Shown here one piece after another: positions 53,438 through 61,410 of a stretch of DNA of 64,000 bases. The position numbers and the translations under genes are program-made. Source of the stretch: Verrucomicrobium sp. BvORR034 (GTDB taxonomy: Bacteria > Verrucomicrobiota > Verrucomicrobiia > Verrucomicrobiales > Verrucomicrobiaceae); assembly GCF_000739635.1 (NCBI RefSeq), contig NZ_BATQ01000049.1, positions 112,957 to 176,956 on the forward strand, read 5' to 3'. The notes beneath the pieces are model-generated. The model was not told where the DNA came from and did no database searches. It saw only the letters and a program-made list of their open reading frames with translations. Each line of letters begins with the position of its first letter. Position 1 is the first letter of the stretch.

Positions 53438-54676
53438 ATGACTGCGATAAGGGTATCAAACGAGAACGCGGAGCTGGAGGCGGGCTTGGATGTGGCGGTG
53501 ATCGGGGCCGGGCCCGCCGGGCTGGGATGCGCACTGGCGCTCCAGGCCTGCGGCGTGCAGCGTATGGCCATCTTCGACCGCAGTGAAGTGGGGGCCTCCT
53601 TTGCGAGATGGCCGCGGCAGATGCGACTCATCACACCCAGCTTCCACAGCAATCCCTTCCGCCAGCCGGATCTGAATGCGATCACCCCCAAGACATCGCC
53701 GGCAGACTTCCTGCACGGGGAACATCCCACCGGCCGGGAGTATGCGCTGTATCTCAAGGCCGTAGCCACGCACTATGGACTGCCTGTCCGGGAGGGGACG
53801 GGGGTGGAGGAAATAAAAACCTCAAGAGCTGGGTTCGATGTGATTACTTCGAATGGGGTGGTGCGCGCCCGGAACGTGATCTGGGCGGCCGGTGAATTCT
53901 CCCGGCCGGATCACGGCGGCATCAAAGGTGCACACCACTGCCGGCACAATGGTGAAGTGGCGGACTGGAGGCTTCTGCGGGGCGGGGAGTACACGATCAT
54001 CGGCGGCTATGAGAGCGGCATCGATGCGGCGGTGAATCTCGCCTGGTTGGGGAAGAATGTGAAGGTGCTCTCCCGCGGCGAACCGTGGCATGTGAGCAGC
54101 CCGGACCCCAGTGTGGCTCTCAGCCCTTACACTATCGACCGGCTCAAGGCGGCGCGGCTGGAGGCTCCGGGAAGCATTCACTTCTACAAGAACGCGGACA
54201 TCTCTGAAGTCACCCGTCAGCGCGGCCGGTGGAGGGTGCATGATCGGGCTGGGGGAGTGTATGAATCCGAGACCGCGCCGATTCTCTGCACGGGCTTTCA
54301 TACGGCGTTGCTGCCGGTGCGCCATTTGTTTCAAGAAGCGGAGGGGCAGTTGATCTTCAGTGAAGAGGCGGATGAGAGCACGCTCACCCCGGGCTTGTTC
54401 TATAGCGGACCTTCTCTGGTGCATCGCGGCAGCAGCTTCTGTTTCATCTACAAGTTTCGCTCCCGCTTTGGTGTGGTGGCGCGCGCCATCGCGCAGCGCC
54501 TCGGACTGCGGTGGGAGACTGCGCTGCGTCCCTGGCAGGATCATGGATTCATGCTGGAGGACCTGTCATGCTGCGTGGATTGCCAGTGTGCGGTGGCGGC
54601 GACAGAAGAGCGGGAGGTGCCGCCTGTCGCGGAGTATGAGACCCTGAAGGTTCGGGAGGTGCCTGCGCATGTCTGA
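53438..54676 (+). CDS. Flavin-binding oxidoreductase (CzcO-like)
   Basis: The 412-residue protein has two nucleotide-binding signatures: DVAVIGAGPAGLGCALALQ (FAD, residues ~18-36) and IIGGYESGIDAAVNLAWLG (NAD(P)), as in the CzcO/flavin-monooxygenase-like group (COG2072). The start is uncertain: ATG 53438 leaves no room for a ribosome-binding site after site B, whereas a TTG near 53487 has GGAGG about 5 bp upstream. It overlaps the next gene by 8 bp and is the first of a three-gene operon with the FeoB-like transporter, so a role in metal reduction or handling is inferred from context. Confidence 0.75.
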   Translation: MTAIRVSNENAELEAGLDVAVIGAGPAGLGCALALQACGVQRMAIFDRSEVGASFARWPRQMRLITPSFHSNPFRQPDLNAITPKTSPADFLHGEHPTGREYALYLKAVATHYGLPVREGTGVEEIKTSRAGFDVITSNGVVRARNVIWAAGEFSRPDHGGIKGAHHCRHNGEVADWRLLRGGEYTIIGGYESGIDAAVNLAWLGKNVKVLSRGEPWHVSSPDPSVALSPYTIDRLKAARLEAPGSIHFYKNADISEVTRQRGRWRVHDRAGGVYESETAPILCTGFHTALLPVRHLFQEAEGQLIFSEEADESTLTPGLFYSGPSLVHRGSSFCFIYKFRSRFGVVARAIAQRLGLRWETALRPWQDHGFMLEDLSCCVDCQCAVAATEEREVPPVAEYETLKVREVPAHV

Positions 54677-55295
54677 GCCTGTATTGACGAACGCACCCAA
54701 TGCGCTGCCTCCGCGGCTGAAGGATGTGGCCACCGGACTGTACCTGCAGATGTACTACTGGGGTCGGGACGTCCTGCACCCGGGAGGGAATCTGCTGGTG
54801 GAGCATGGGTTCCGTCGCATTGCGAAGGAAGGAGTGCATGGCACCAGCCGCTATCAGCGGGAGTTGGAGGGTGGGATCCTCGAACTGCACGGCCATCTGG
54901 CCGGCTGGTACCCTGCAGAGGGGGCCGGGCCTGGCATGATCTTTGTGCGGCAGCGCCGGGTCTGTCAGCTTTGCGGGGAGGTGTTGCCCGTGCGGGCGGA
55001 TCGGGTAGAGGAGGCTCGCATCTGGACGCCTGCGGGAGCCGCAGAGTGGGCCCAGTTGGTCGCCGTCACCTGCACACTTCTGAAGTGGCTCGTCGAGTAT
55101 GAGGGGTGGATTGCATCCCATCTGGGTAGCTGTCACCGTGCGGCTCAGTACCGGGAGTATCAGATGCTCCCCAAGCGACACTGGTGGCTGCCGCCAGGAA
55201 CGGCGTCGGACTGGTATGCCGCCTTTGTGTCAGAAAAAGGCACTGTGCCCAGGGCGCGTGCCTGGGGTCGCAGGAACCGGGAGGTTGGCTCATGA
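54669..55295 (+). CDS. Uncharacterised Cys-containing protein coupled to the FeoB-like gene
   Basis: The 208-residue protein has no signal peptide and no recognised family. Notable features are Cys pairs (CQLCGEVL; a Cys in VTCTLLKW; GSCHRAAQYR) with several His and Trp, which could bind metal. It overlaps the flavoprotein gene by 8 bp and the FeoB-like gene by 4 bp, so all three proteins are likely made together. Confidence 0.6.
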   Translation: MSEPVLTNAPNALPPRLKDVATGLYLQMYYWGRDVLHPGGNLLVEHGFRRIAKEGVHGTSRYQRELEGGILELHGHLAGWYPAEGAGPGMIFVRQRRVCQLCGEVLPVRADRVEEARIWTPAGAAEWAQLVAVTCTLLKWLVEYEGWIASHLGSCHRAAQYREYQMLPKRHWWLPPGTASDWYAAFVSEKGTVPRARAWGRRNREVGS

Positions 55296-56959
55296 ACCGT
55301 GTGCGCATTGCTGCGTCACCATCCGTGGTGCTGGCGGGTCTGGAGTCAGCAGGGAAGAGCGCTCTCTTTCGCGGACTCACCGGGCATGCCGCTGGCGATG
55401 AGGCCAACTACCGCGGATCCACCGTGGTCTGCCGGCGTTGCCAGGTGCCGGATTGCAATTGTGACGTTGTGGACACGCCCGGGATCCGTATCGCGGCAGA
55501 TGCTGAAACCACCCGACTGGCACTGGCCGAGACGGAAGGGGCCGATGTCGTGCTGCTCGTGGTGCGGGGAACCCACCTAATGCGGGAGATGGAAATCTTG
55601 CTGCGGGAGCTGGACTTGCGGGGCAGGCGCAGTGCGGTGGCTGTAACGTTCAAGGATCTGGCCCCGGCCTCCGTGCATGCCATGGTGCAACACTACCAGG
55701 AGAGGTTGCAGGTGCCCGTGGTGCTGGTGAATGCCCGTGAACTGGCAACCGGGGAACGACAAGCCCTGCTGCAAGCCATCGAGGAGGCCCGGCCACCCGG
55801 GGCCAGGTGGTTGGAACATCCCGTGACGGCTGGCGGGCTGCGAGAGGAGCGGGATCCGGCCGCAACTTGGTTCGAGCACGCAACAGTCGGTCCCGTGCTG
55901 GCAGCGTTGCTGGCCGGGGGCATGTTCGCCGGGCCGGTGTATCTGGCGTGGCTGGCGGCCACCTGGTTGCAGCCGGTGGTGGAGAGAGTGTTGATCACTC
56001 CCGCGCAGGCTTTGGCCGTGGCGCTATCGCTGCCTCATTGGATGCAGGCTCCACTCACTGGCGGCTATGGTTTGCTGACCTTGGGCGTGTATTCCTTCCT
56101 CTGGGCGTTTCCCGTGGTGTTGCTGGTCGGCATCAGTGTGGCCGTGGTGGAAGAGACGGGGTTGAAGGATCGCATGGCCGCCGCGCTGGATCCTTGGCTG
56201 CGACGCATCGGGCTCGACAGCCGGGATCTGATGCCGGTGCTGACGGGGTATGGCTGCAATGTCGTTGCCGTGCACCAGAGTCGCGCCTGTGGGGCGTGTT
56301 CGCGCCGTGCCTGTGTCTCGCTCATTGCGTTTGGCAGTGCCTGTTCCTATCAGATCGGAGCCACGCTCAGCCTGTTTGGTTCCGCGGGAAGGCCAGGGCT
56401 TCTCCTGCCGTATCTGCTGCTGTTGTTTCTGGTGGGCGCTGTGCACACCCGGCTCTGGCATGGAAGAGGTCGCGCCCATCGGCAGGCCCCGTCCACGCTG
56501 ACCGAGCGGGCCTTTCTGCAATGGCCGTCAGCTCGCGCGATCCTCTGGCGGGTCCGGGCGATCCTGAAGCAGTTTCTCCTTCAGGCCATGCCGTTGTTTC
56601 TGGGAATCTGCGTGGTGGCCGCAGGTCTGGATCAACTGGGCGTGCTCACCGGAGTGGGCCAGTGGCTGGCACCCGCCCTCCGATGGGTGGGGCTGCCTGC
56701 AGAAGCCGCCACGGCGCTGGTCCTCTCCGTGATTCGCAAGGACGGCATGCTGGCGCTCAATGCCGCTGATGGTACCATCCTGCTCGCCATGAGTGGCCGA
56801 CAGGTGTTTGTCGCCGTATGGCTCATGTCCACCTTCAGTGCCTGTCTGGTGACCCTGTGGACGGTGGGTCGCGAGCTGGGCTGGCTTGCGGCGTGGCAGT
56901 TGTGCTGGAGGCAGATGGTGACAGCAGTTGGCAGTGCGATCCTGATATCGCAGCTTTAG
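55292..56959 (+). CDS. FeoB-like transporter with Cys4 insertion in the G domain
   Basis: ATG 55292 (MNRVRIAASPSVVLAGLESA) gives 555 residues and a 4-bp overlap with the previous gene. The N-terminal GTPase-like domain has a P-loop GLESAGKS (16-23), a G2 Thr at 44 and a DTPG G3 motif (61-64), while the NKxD motif is degraded (TFKD). Between G2 and G3 lies CRRCQVPDCNC (C47, C50, C55, C57), replacing the usual switch region. The membrane part has two gate repeats with GYGCNVVAVHQSR and FGSACSYQIGATLS, as in FeoB. Compared with ~750-residue FeoB it is shorter. Which metal it carries is unknown; context suggests the one sensed at sites A/B. Confidence 0.78.
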   Translation: MNRVRIAASPSVVLAGLESAGKSALFRGLTGHAAGDEANYRGSTVVCRRCQVPDCNCDVVDTPGIRIAADAETTRLALAETEGADVVLLVVRGTHLMREMEILLRELDLRGRRSAVAVTFKDLAPASVHAMVQHYQERLQVPVVLVNARELATGERQALLQAIEEARPPGARWLEHPVTAGGLREERDPAATWFEHATVGPVLAALLAGGMFAGPVYLAWLAATWLQPVVERVLITPAQALAVALSLPHWMQAPLTGGYGLLTLGVYSFLWAFPVVLLVGISVAVVEETGLKDRMAAALDPWLRRIGLDSRDLMPVLTGYGCNVVAVHQSRACGACSRRACVSLIAFGSACSYQIGATLSLFGSAGRPGLLLPYLLLLFLVGAVHTRLWHGRGRAHRQAPSTLTERAFLQWPSARAILWRVRAILKQFLLQAMPLFLGICVVAAGLDQLGVLTGVGQWLAPALRWVGLPAEAATALVLSVIRKDGMLALNAADGTILLAMSGRQVFVAVWLMSTFSACLVTLWTVGRELGWLAAWQLCWRQMVTAVGSAILISQL

Positions 56960-57300
56960 CCCAATGCCATCAGAGGGAAAGCTGGCGAGGTCGATTGTCT
57001 CCCTGGAGAACGAGCTGAGGGCTGAAGCCCGGGGTGATTCAGAGATGCTCGTCGTGGACAGGTTTGATGAGTCCGGGCCTTCAGCCCTCAAGGGTTATTT
57101 GGTCATCTATTCCTTGGGCGTTGCCCAAGGCTGCAATTAAGCCGGACCTTCGGCCCTTCTGAATGGCATTTCTGTCAGCGGTATAGTGGATGCACTATCG
57201 CGATTACTCCTGGCTCTCAGGCGGCCAACCCGGCAAGATTCTCCGTTTCCCTGATGGCATTGACCTTTGCCCCACATCTGCAAAACGCGTTGAGCGGTGT
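56960..57300. other. Intergenic repeat region
   Basis: This 341-bp gap between convergent genes holds a composite of palindromic repeats (57016-57156), detailed separately. No gene. Confidence 0.6.
57016..57156. repeat. Composite REP-like element
   Basis: Inverted arms TGAGGGCTGAAGCCCGG (57016-57032) and CCGGGCCTTCAGCCCTCA (57073-57090), then CCTTGGGC-GTT-GCCCAAGG (57112-57130), then GCCGGACCTTCGGCC (57142-57156). These recall REP/RAYT-associated palindromes of other Planctomycetes-Verrucomicrobia genomes, from memory. No RAYT gene is in the window. Confidence 0.6.
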
Positions 57301-58125
57301 TCAGCGCCGACGGCGCATGAATGCAAGGCAGAGACCGAATAGTGCCAGCAGGGACTTGCCCGGTTCCGGCACGGCCTCGGTGGCATTGACCCCGAAGCGG
57401 AGGGTAAAGGGATCACTGATGCTGAAGGTGCCATCTGCCAGCAGGGTGCGGGCGTCGAAGGTGAGGTCATAGATCCCTTCACTGGTGAAAGCCCAGTTCA
57501 TGTGGCTGTGCTGACCCGGAGCCATGTAGAAGACATCGTCGCTCCCGTTCGTGGCAATGCCATCTGAGGTGTCCATCCAGACGTTGGGCGTGCCAAAGGA
57601 TCCGCTCACCCACAGGGCAAATTGGTTGTTCGTGCCAGAGCCGGTGTAGGTCACATCCCGCAGGCGGAGCTCCAGCCACTTGCCGGATCCGACGCTGGTG
57701 TGGGCCGGGTCCCAGGCCAGGAGGCTCGAGGTGGAGGTCTCCTCCGTGTTCAGCCCCAGCCATACCGTGTTGGGCGTGGCGGACTGGGATTGGGATATCA
57801 CCCAGATGTCACTGCCCGCAGGAACACCCAGGAAGTCCCAGGTGGTGCCGGAAGGGCGCGAGAGCCGGCTGCCGGAAGGGGCCAGGGCACTGCCAAGATA
57901 GAAAAGGGTGTCGGTACCCACCGGATGATCGGAAGCAGGCACAGAGCCAGAGCCGTCATGATGCACCAGGACTGACCAGTCTCCAGAAGCATTGACGTTG
58001 TAGCGCAGGTCGGCGTGTCCCGGACCCAGCACCGTGGCGGCGTGGATCGAGGAAATGAGCAGACCGCAAGATACCGCCAGGACGGAGGTCTGACGCACGA
58101 TGGGTAGGCAGGGGAGCAGGTTCAT
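57301..58125 (-). CDS. PEP-CTERM surface-anchored protein (choice-of-anchor M-like)
   Basis: ATG 58125 overlaps the upstream pseudopilin stop by 4 bp and opens a signal peptide (MNLLPCLPIVRQTSVLAVSC). The 274-residue product has an anchored-repeat-like domain (TVLGPGHADLRYNVNASGDW, HMNWAFTSEGIYDLTFDART) and ends with a PEP-CTERM sorting signal, VPEP followed by a hydrophobic helix and FMRRRR. Related domains in Actinobacteria occur with zinc/manganese-type ABC transporters (from memory). It would be exported, processed by an exosortase and displayed on the cell surface. Confidence 0.75.
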   Translation of the reverse strand: MNLLPCLPIVRQTSVLAVSCGLLISSIHAATVLGPGHADLRYNVNASGDWSVLVHHDGSGSVPASDHPVGTDTLFYLGSALAPSGSRLSRPSGTTWDFLGVPAGSDIWVISQSQSATPNTVWLGLNTEETSTSSLLAWDPAHTSVGSGKWLELRLRDVTYTGSGTNNQFALWVSGSFGTPNVWMDTSDGIATNGSDDVFYMAPGQHSHMNWAFTSEGIYDLTFDARTLLADGTFSISDPFTLRFGVNATEAVPEPGKSLLALFGLCLAFMRRRR

Positions 58126-58862
58126 TGGGGGGATGAAGCAGGGTTTGCGAAGTTGTGGCCGCTGGTGATCCATGACTGGATCTGTGCCGCGGCGAGGTTT
58201 TCCACATGACCGTCGGCAAAGAGGTAGTTCGCTGAGCCCTTCGTCCGATCAGGACCGTGCCAATCACCACGGAAGGCGTCCGGTTGGATGTCCGCGAGCA
58301 TCCTGCCCCACGAATCCCAGCTCTCGGAATGGGTGTGGTCATTGCCGTAGCCCACCCCTTTGGAGAAGTTGATGATGAAGGCCAGTGGCGTGGTCGCGGG
58401 CGAGGTCAGCTGATTGATATTGGTGAATCCTCCCAAGCTGCGGCCAAAGGGATCCTGCTGCGCGACGGTGAGGTAGCTGTTCAACACATAGCTGGTGCCA
58501 TGGGCCTCCAGGCGTTCCTTGCTTTTGGGATCAGCAGGGCAGATCCTCACCTCGTCCACGTGTGCCAGATATTCGGCCAGGCTGAACACCCAGGAGTTGG
58601 TGTGGTTGGACGCGTCCAGACCATGCGAGGTCATGGGAAAGTCCCCGTGATGGTCCTGGCAATAACCCAGGATGGCCACGCCCAGCTGCCGCTGGTTGCC
58701 CATGCATACGGCCTGTTGAGTCTGCTGGCGGACCAAGCCCGCCCCCGCGAGCACCAAGGTGCCCACGAGGGCGACGATCACCACGGTGACCAGCAGTTCC
58801 ACCAGGGTGAAGCCTGCGGGTGAGTCAAGTTGGGTTCGATCTGTAACGCAACTGATTTGCAT
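58122..58862 (-). CDS. Type II/IV pseudopilin-like protein, H-x-DG type
   Basis: The 246-residue protein has a prepilin leader (MQISCVTDRTQLDSPAG, then FTLVELLVTVVIV, E22 at +5), one hydrophobic helix, and a C-terminal domain with ADGHVENL. It is rich in His/Asp surface residues. ATG 58862 lies inside site D, so the start is not certain, but no other start gives a usable leader. It is coupled by 4 bp to the PEP-CTERM gene. The role may be to carry or assemble that surface protein (inference). Confidence 0.78.
   Translation of the reverse strand: MQISCVTDRTQLDSPAGFTLVELLVTVVIVALVGTLVLAGAGLVRQQTQQAVCMGNQRQLGVAILGYCQDHHGDFPMTSHGLDASNHTNSWVFSLAEYLAHVDEVRICPADPKSKERLEAHGTSYVLNSYLTVAQQDPFGRSLGGFTNINQLTSPATTPLAFIINFSKGVGYGNDHTHSESWDSWGRMLADIQPDAFRGDWHGPDRTKGSANYLFADGHVENLAAAQIQSWITSGHNFANPASSPQ
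58847..58861. promoter_or_regulatory. Metalloregulator site D (CGCAA-N5-TTGCA)
   Basis: CGCAA CTGAT TTGCA overlaps the ATG of the pseudopilin gene at 58862. One half-site has the C variant of the motif. Confidence 0.5.
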
Positions 58863-58905
58863 GAAGGCTTGATTGCCTCATGCTCCGCAACTGATCAACT
58901 GAAAA

Positions 58906-58920
58906 TGCAATTTAATTGCA
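58906..58920. promoter_or_regulatory. Metalloregulator site C (TGCAA-N5-TTGCA)
   Basis: TGCAA TTTAA TTGCA is a perfect half-site pair extended to AATGCAAT / ATTGCATT, 44 bp upstream of the pseudopilin start and 59 bp (centre to centre) from site D. This is the best-conserved of the four. Confidence 0.65.
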
Positions 58921-58955
58921 TTAAGTCGTCGCAATGGCTGCGCCTTCATGGAGCG

Positions 58956-59696
58956 TCACCCTTCCGCCACATAGCAGGCGAAGACGCTGTTGCGATGCAG
59001 CACCTCCCAGGATCTGAACCCGACCTCGCGGCACAGGTTTAGCTGGTAGGGGAGTGATCGTGGAGTGTCCTCCTTGTCGATGTAGGCGAAGACTTTGTCT
59101 CGATAGTCAGGGCCGCCCAGGCCGGTGAGGTAGTCGCCGTAGCGGTCCCACATGATCTTCTGGATGGTGGGATCGTCGAACGTGATGAGGTCGGCCACAT
59201 ACAGACGTCCGCCCGGCTTCAACCACCTGCGGATCTGCCGGAAGACGTTCTCCCAGTCCGCGTCATCCCGCAAATGATGCAGCACTGCGCCAGCCACCAC
59301 GGCATCGAATTGTGATGCCTCGAACTCCAGGGTTCGCAAGTCAGTTTGCGTGGGGTGTACGCTGGCGGCGTCGGCCGCCGCGGCGCGGTCCAGCGCCCGG
59401 GTCAGCATGGCTTGGCTCAAGTCCACTAGATGGCAGTGCAGAGGACCGGTCTCCTGCATGATGCGCAGCGTCATATTTCCCGCTCCGCAACCCAGATCCA
59501 ACAGGGAGCTACCAGTCTGCAGATGACTGCCCGCCACCTTTGCGATCAGCTCCAGCACAAGGGGTGCATCCACCGTGGCCTGCTGGCCAGTTTCCAGTTT
59601 GCTGAACCGTTCCACATCGTGATCAAAGCGGGTGCGGATCTCCTCCAGGGTGGATTTTTCTGCCAGTGGGGTGGGGGAGGAAGGGGGAGGATGCAT
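58956..59696 (-). CDS. SAM-dependent methyltransferase
   Basis: ATG 59696 is used (246 residues, MHPPPSSPTPLAEKSTLEEI); a longer frame extends to 59948 but would cross the LysR gene start. The Rossmann fold has SAM motif I LLDLGCGAGNMTL, motif II LVDLSQAMLTRAL, and FDAVVAGAVLHHLRDD. It is a class I methyltransferase of unknown substrate. It is divergent from the LysR gene, which may control it. Confidence 0.85.
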   Translation of the reverse strand: MHPPPSSPTPLAEKSTLEEIRTRFDHDVERFSKLETGQQATVDAPLVLELIAKVAGSHLQTGSSLLDLGCGAGNMTLRIMQETGPLHCHLVDLSQAMLTRALDRAAAADAASVHPTQTDLRTLEFEASQFDAVVAGAVLHHLRDDADWENVFRQIRRWLKPGGRLYVADLITFDDPTIQKIMWDRYGDYLTGLGGPDYRDKVFAYIDKEDTPRSLPYQLNLCREVGFRSWEVLHRNSVFACYVAEG

Positions 59697-59800
59697 GGAA
59701 GGATGGAGGGCTGGAGTTGGATGGGTATGGGCTGAATCGTTTGATCGTGTGCCCAAGGGCATACTGCGCCGCTTCTTGTGATGTGGAATTGCTATGACCC

Positions 59801-59813
59801 TATCATGGTGATA
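59801..59813. promoter_or_regulatory. LysR-type T-N11-A palindrome
   Basis: TATCA-TGG-TGATA fits the T-N11-A palindrome recognised by LysR regulators. It lies in the intergenic region between the methyltransferase (start 59696) and the LysR gene (start 59824), the usual position for a divergent operator. Confidence 0.55.
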
Positions 59814-59823
59814 CGGTTTGCGT

Positions 59824-60777
59824 ATGACGCGCTTGGAACGACCAGAGATGCGGGAGCTGGAGTGCTTCCTGGCGGTGGCAGAGCACTTGAACTTCTCCCG
59901 CGCTGCCCGGAGCCTGGGGCTGTCCCAGCCGCCCCTCACGCGGCACATTCAGGCGCTGGAGGGGAGGGTGGGCTGCCGGTTGCTGGAGCGGGATACTCAT
60001 TCGGTCTCGCTGACTGAGCCGGGCCGCCGGTATCTGGAAGATGCGCGGGCAGCGCTGGCCATCCTGGACCGGGCGTCAGAGAGTTTGCGGCTCGCCAGAG
60101 AGGGGGTGACCGAGAGGCTTCGCCTAGCATTCGTCGGGGCTCTGCTGGATGATCCGCTGGTTCGACTGTTCCAAAAATTCCAGGAATCCCATCCCAGGTG
60201 TCACCTGGAGGCCTCAGACCTGGCACCCGCAGCCCAGGTGGAGGCCATTCTTTCCGGCGAGCTGGACGGCGGCTTCATGGGAGCGCGGCCGGAGAAAGTG
60301 CCGCGCGAGCTGGATCTTACCGTGTGGCGGGAGGAAGAGTTGCTGCTGGCCGTGCCTGCGGGGCATCCCCTCGCCGCGGGGGATGCGGCAGGGGTACGCA
60401 CGGGACTTTCTTGGAAGGCGCTCCGCGGGCAGTCGTGGGTCATGGTTTCCCGGGAAGCGGCGCCAGCCTTTCGTCAGCAGTTTGCCGGGCTCTGTGCACA
60501 GACTGGCCTGGGCACGGTGAAGATCGTTCAGGAGTCAGAGCGCGTTACCGCCATCCTGGCCATGGTCGCGGTGGGAAGCGGCATCACCCTGGTGCCGGAG
60601 GGGGCGGGACGCATCATCACCCATGGCGTGACGTTTCTGAAACTGGCCCGGCCGGTCCCACGGCTCCAACATGCTTTTGCCTGTCGGCGGAGCGGTTCCC
60701 CACCCAGTACCATAAAGGAATTTCTGAGGCTCCTCGTCGCCGCATCCGATCCCCGGCCTCCCGGCTCCCGCAGGTAA
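59824..60777 (+). CDS. LysR family transcription regulator
   Basis: The 317-residue protein has a winged-helix N-terminus (ELECFLAVAEHLNFSRAARS, QPPLTRHIQALEGRVGCRLL) and a LysR effector-binding domain (LRLAFVGALLDDPLVRLFQK, GELDGGFMGARPEKV). Starts at 59818 (TTG), 59824 (ATG) and 59848 (ATG, nearest to the usual LysR start) are all possible; 59848 has a weak GGAA 8 bp upstream. Divergent from the methyltransferase and probably its regulator. Confidence 0.88.
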   Translation: MTRLERPEMRELECFLAVAEHLNFSRAARSLGLSQPPLTRHIQALEGRVGCRLLERDTHSVSLTEPGRRYLEDARAALAILDRASESLRLAREGVTERLRLAFVGALLDDPLVRLFQKFQESHPRCHLEASDLAPAAQVEAILSGELDGGFMGARPEKVPRELDLTVWREEELLLAVPAGHPLAAGDAAGVRTGLSWKALRGQSWVMVSREAAPAFRQQFAGLCAQTGLGTVKIVQESERVTAILAMVAVGSGITLVPEGAGRIITHGVTFLKLARPVPRLQHAFACRRSGSPPSTIKEFLRLLVAASDPRPPGSRR

Positions 60778-60902
60778 CGGTGAAGTTCAACTTTTGTCGC
60801 GGTGCTGGTACAATTGCGTCAGTCCAGCCACATGGAGCCGTTCGCCCTTAAGCCCCCTCTGGGTTTCTGCGGCTTCTCTGCTCCGCCTCAATCCCCCCTC
60901 CC

Positions 60903-61346
60903 GTGAGCTCCGACAGACATCTCCATCCCCTGGCCCCCGCCGCCGTGAAGTCCGACAAGGATCTGGTGGAGGAGGAATCCCGCCCTGTATCACGACGTGA
61001 CCTGCGTCCGGTCATCCGCAAGCTGGAGGTACTGCTCGGTGAGGCGCTGGCAGAGGCGAACAAGAGCGGAGTAGGCCTGCCGCTTTCATCCCTGGTCATC
61101 GTCATCGACGAAGCGATCAAAGAGGCTTCTGACCTGGAGTATCGCGCAAAGTTTCCTAAAACCGTGGAAGGCGTGTTTCTCAGTGGCATCTATGACGAGC
61201 TCGTGCAGCAGCCGAGCAACATCTTTGACATCGTGACCCGCTCGGATGGCAAGAGCTACTATGTCCCCCTGAGCAGTGGGGTGTGGATCCGGTGTCTGCA
61301 GGAGGTGCGGAAGTCGCTCATGGTGGACCGGCCGCAGGAGGGGTGA
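60903..61346 (+). CDS. Hypothetical protein
   Basis: The 147-residue protein starts with GTG 60903 and has no recognised family. The N-terminus is charged (RDLRPVIRKLEVLLGEALAE), and the C-terminal half contains SDGKSYYVPLSSGVWIRCL. No signal or membrane segment. It is alone between the LysR gene and the GNAT gene. Confidence 0.5.
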   Translation: MSSDRHLHPLAPAAVKSDKDLVEEESRPVSRRDLRPVIRKLEVLLGEALAEANKSGVGLPLSSLVIVIDEAIKEASDLEYRAKFPKTVEGVFLSGIYDELVQQPSNIFDIVTRSDGKSYYVPLSSGVWIRCLQEVRKSLMVDRPQEG

Positions 61347-61410
61347 TCTTGTCAGCATTGCTGGCGACGGAGGTCTTGAGGTAGGCCGCAAAGTGTGGCA
61401 GCAGTGGTGG

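Noticed and set aside
53360..53440. E. coli-type Zur or Fur box in the metal promoter
   Set aside because: No GTTATANTATAAC or GATAATGATAATCATTATC-like sequence; the palindromes present have a different half-site (GCAA/TTGC).
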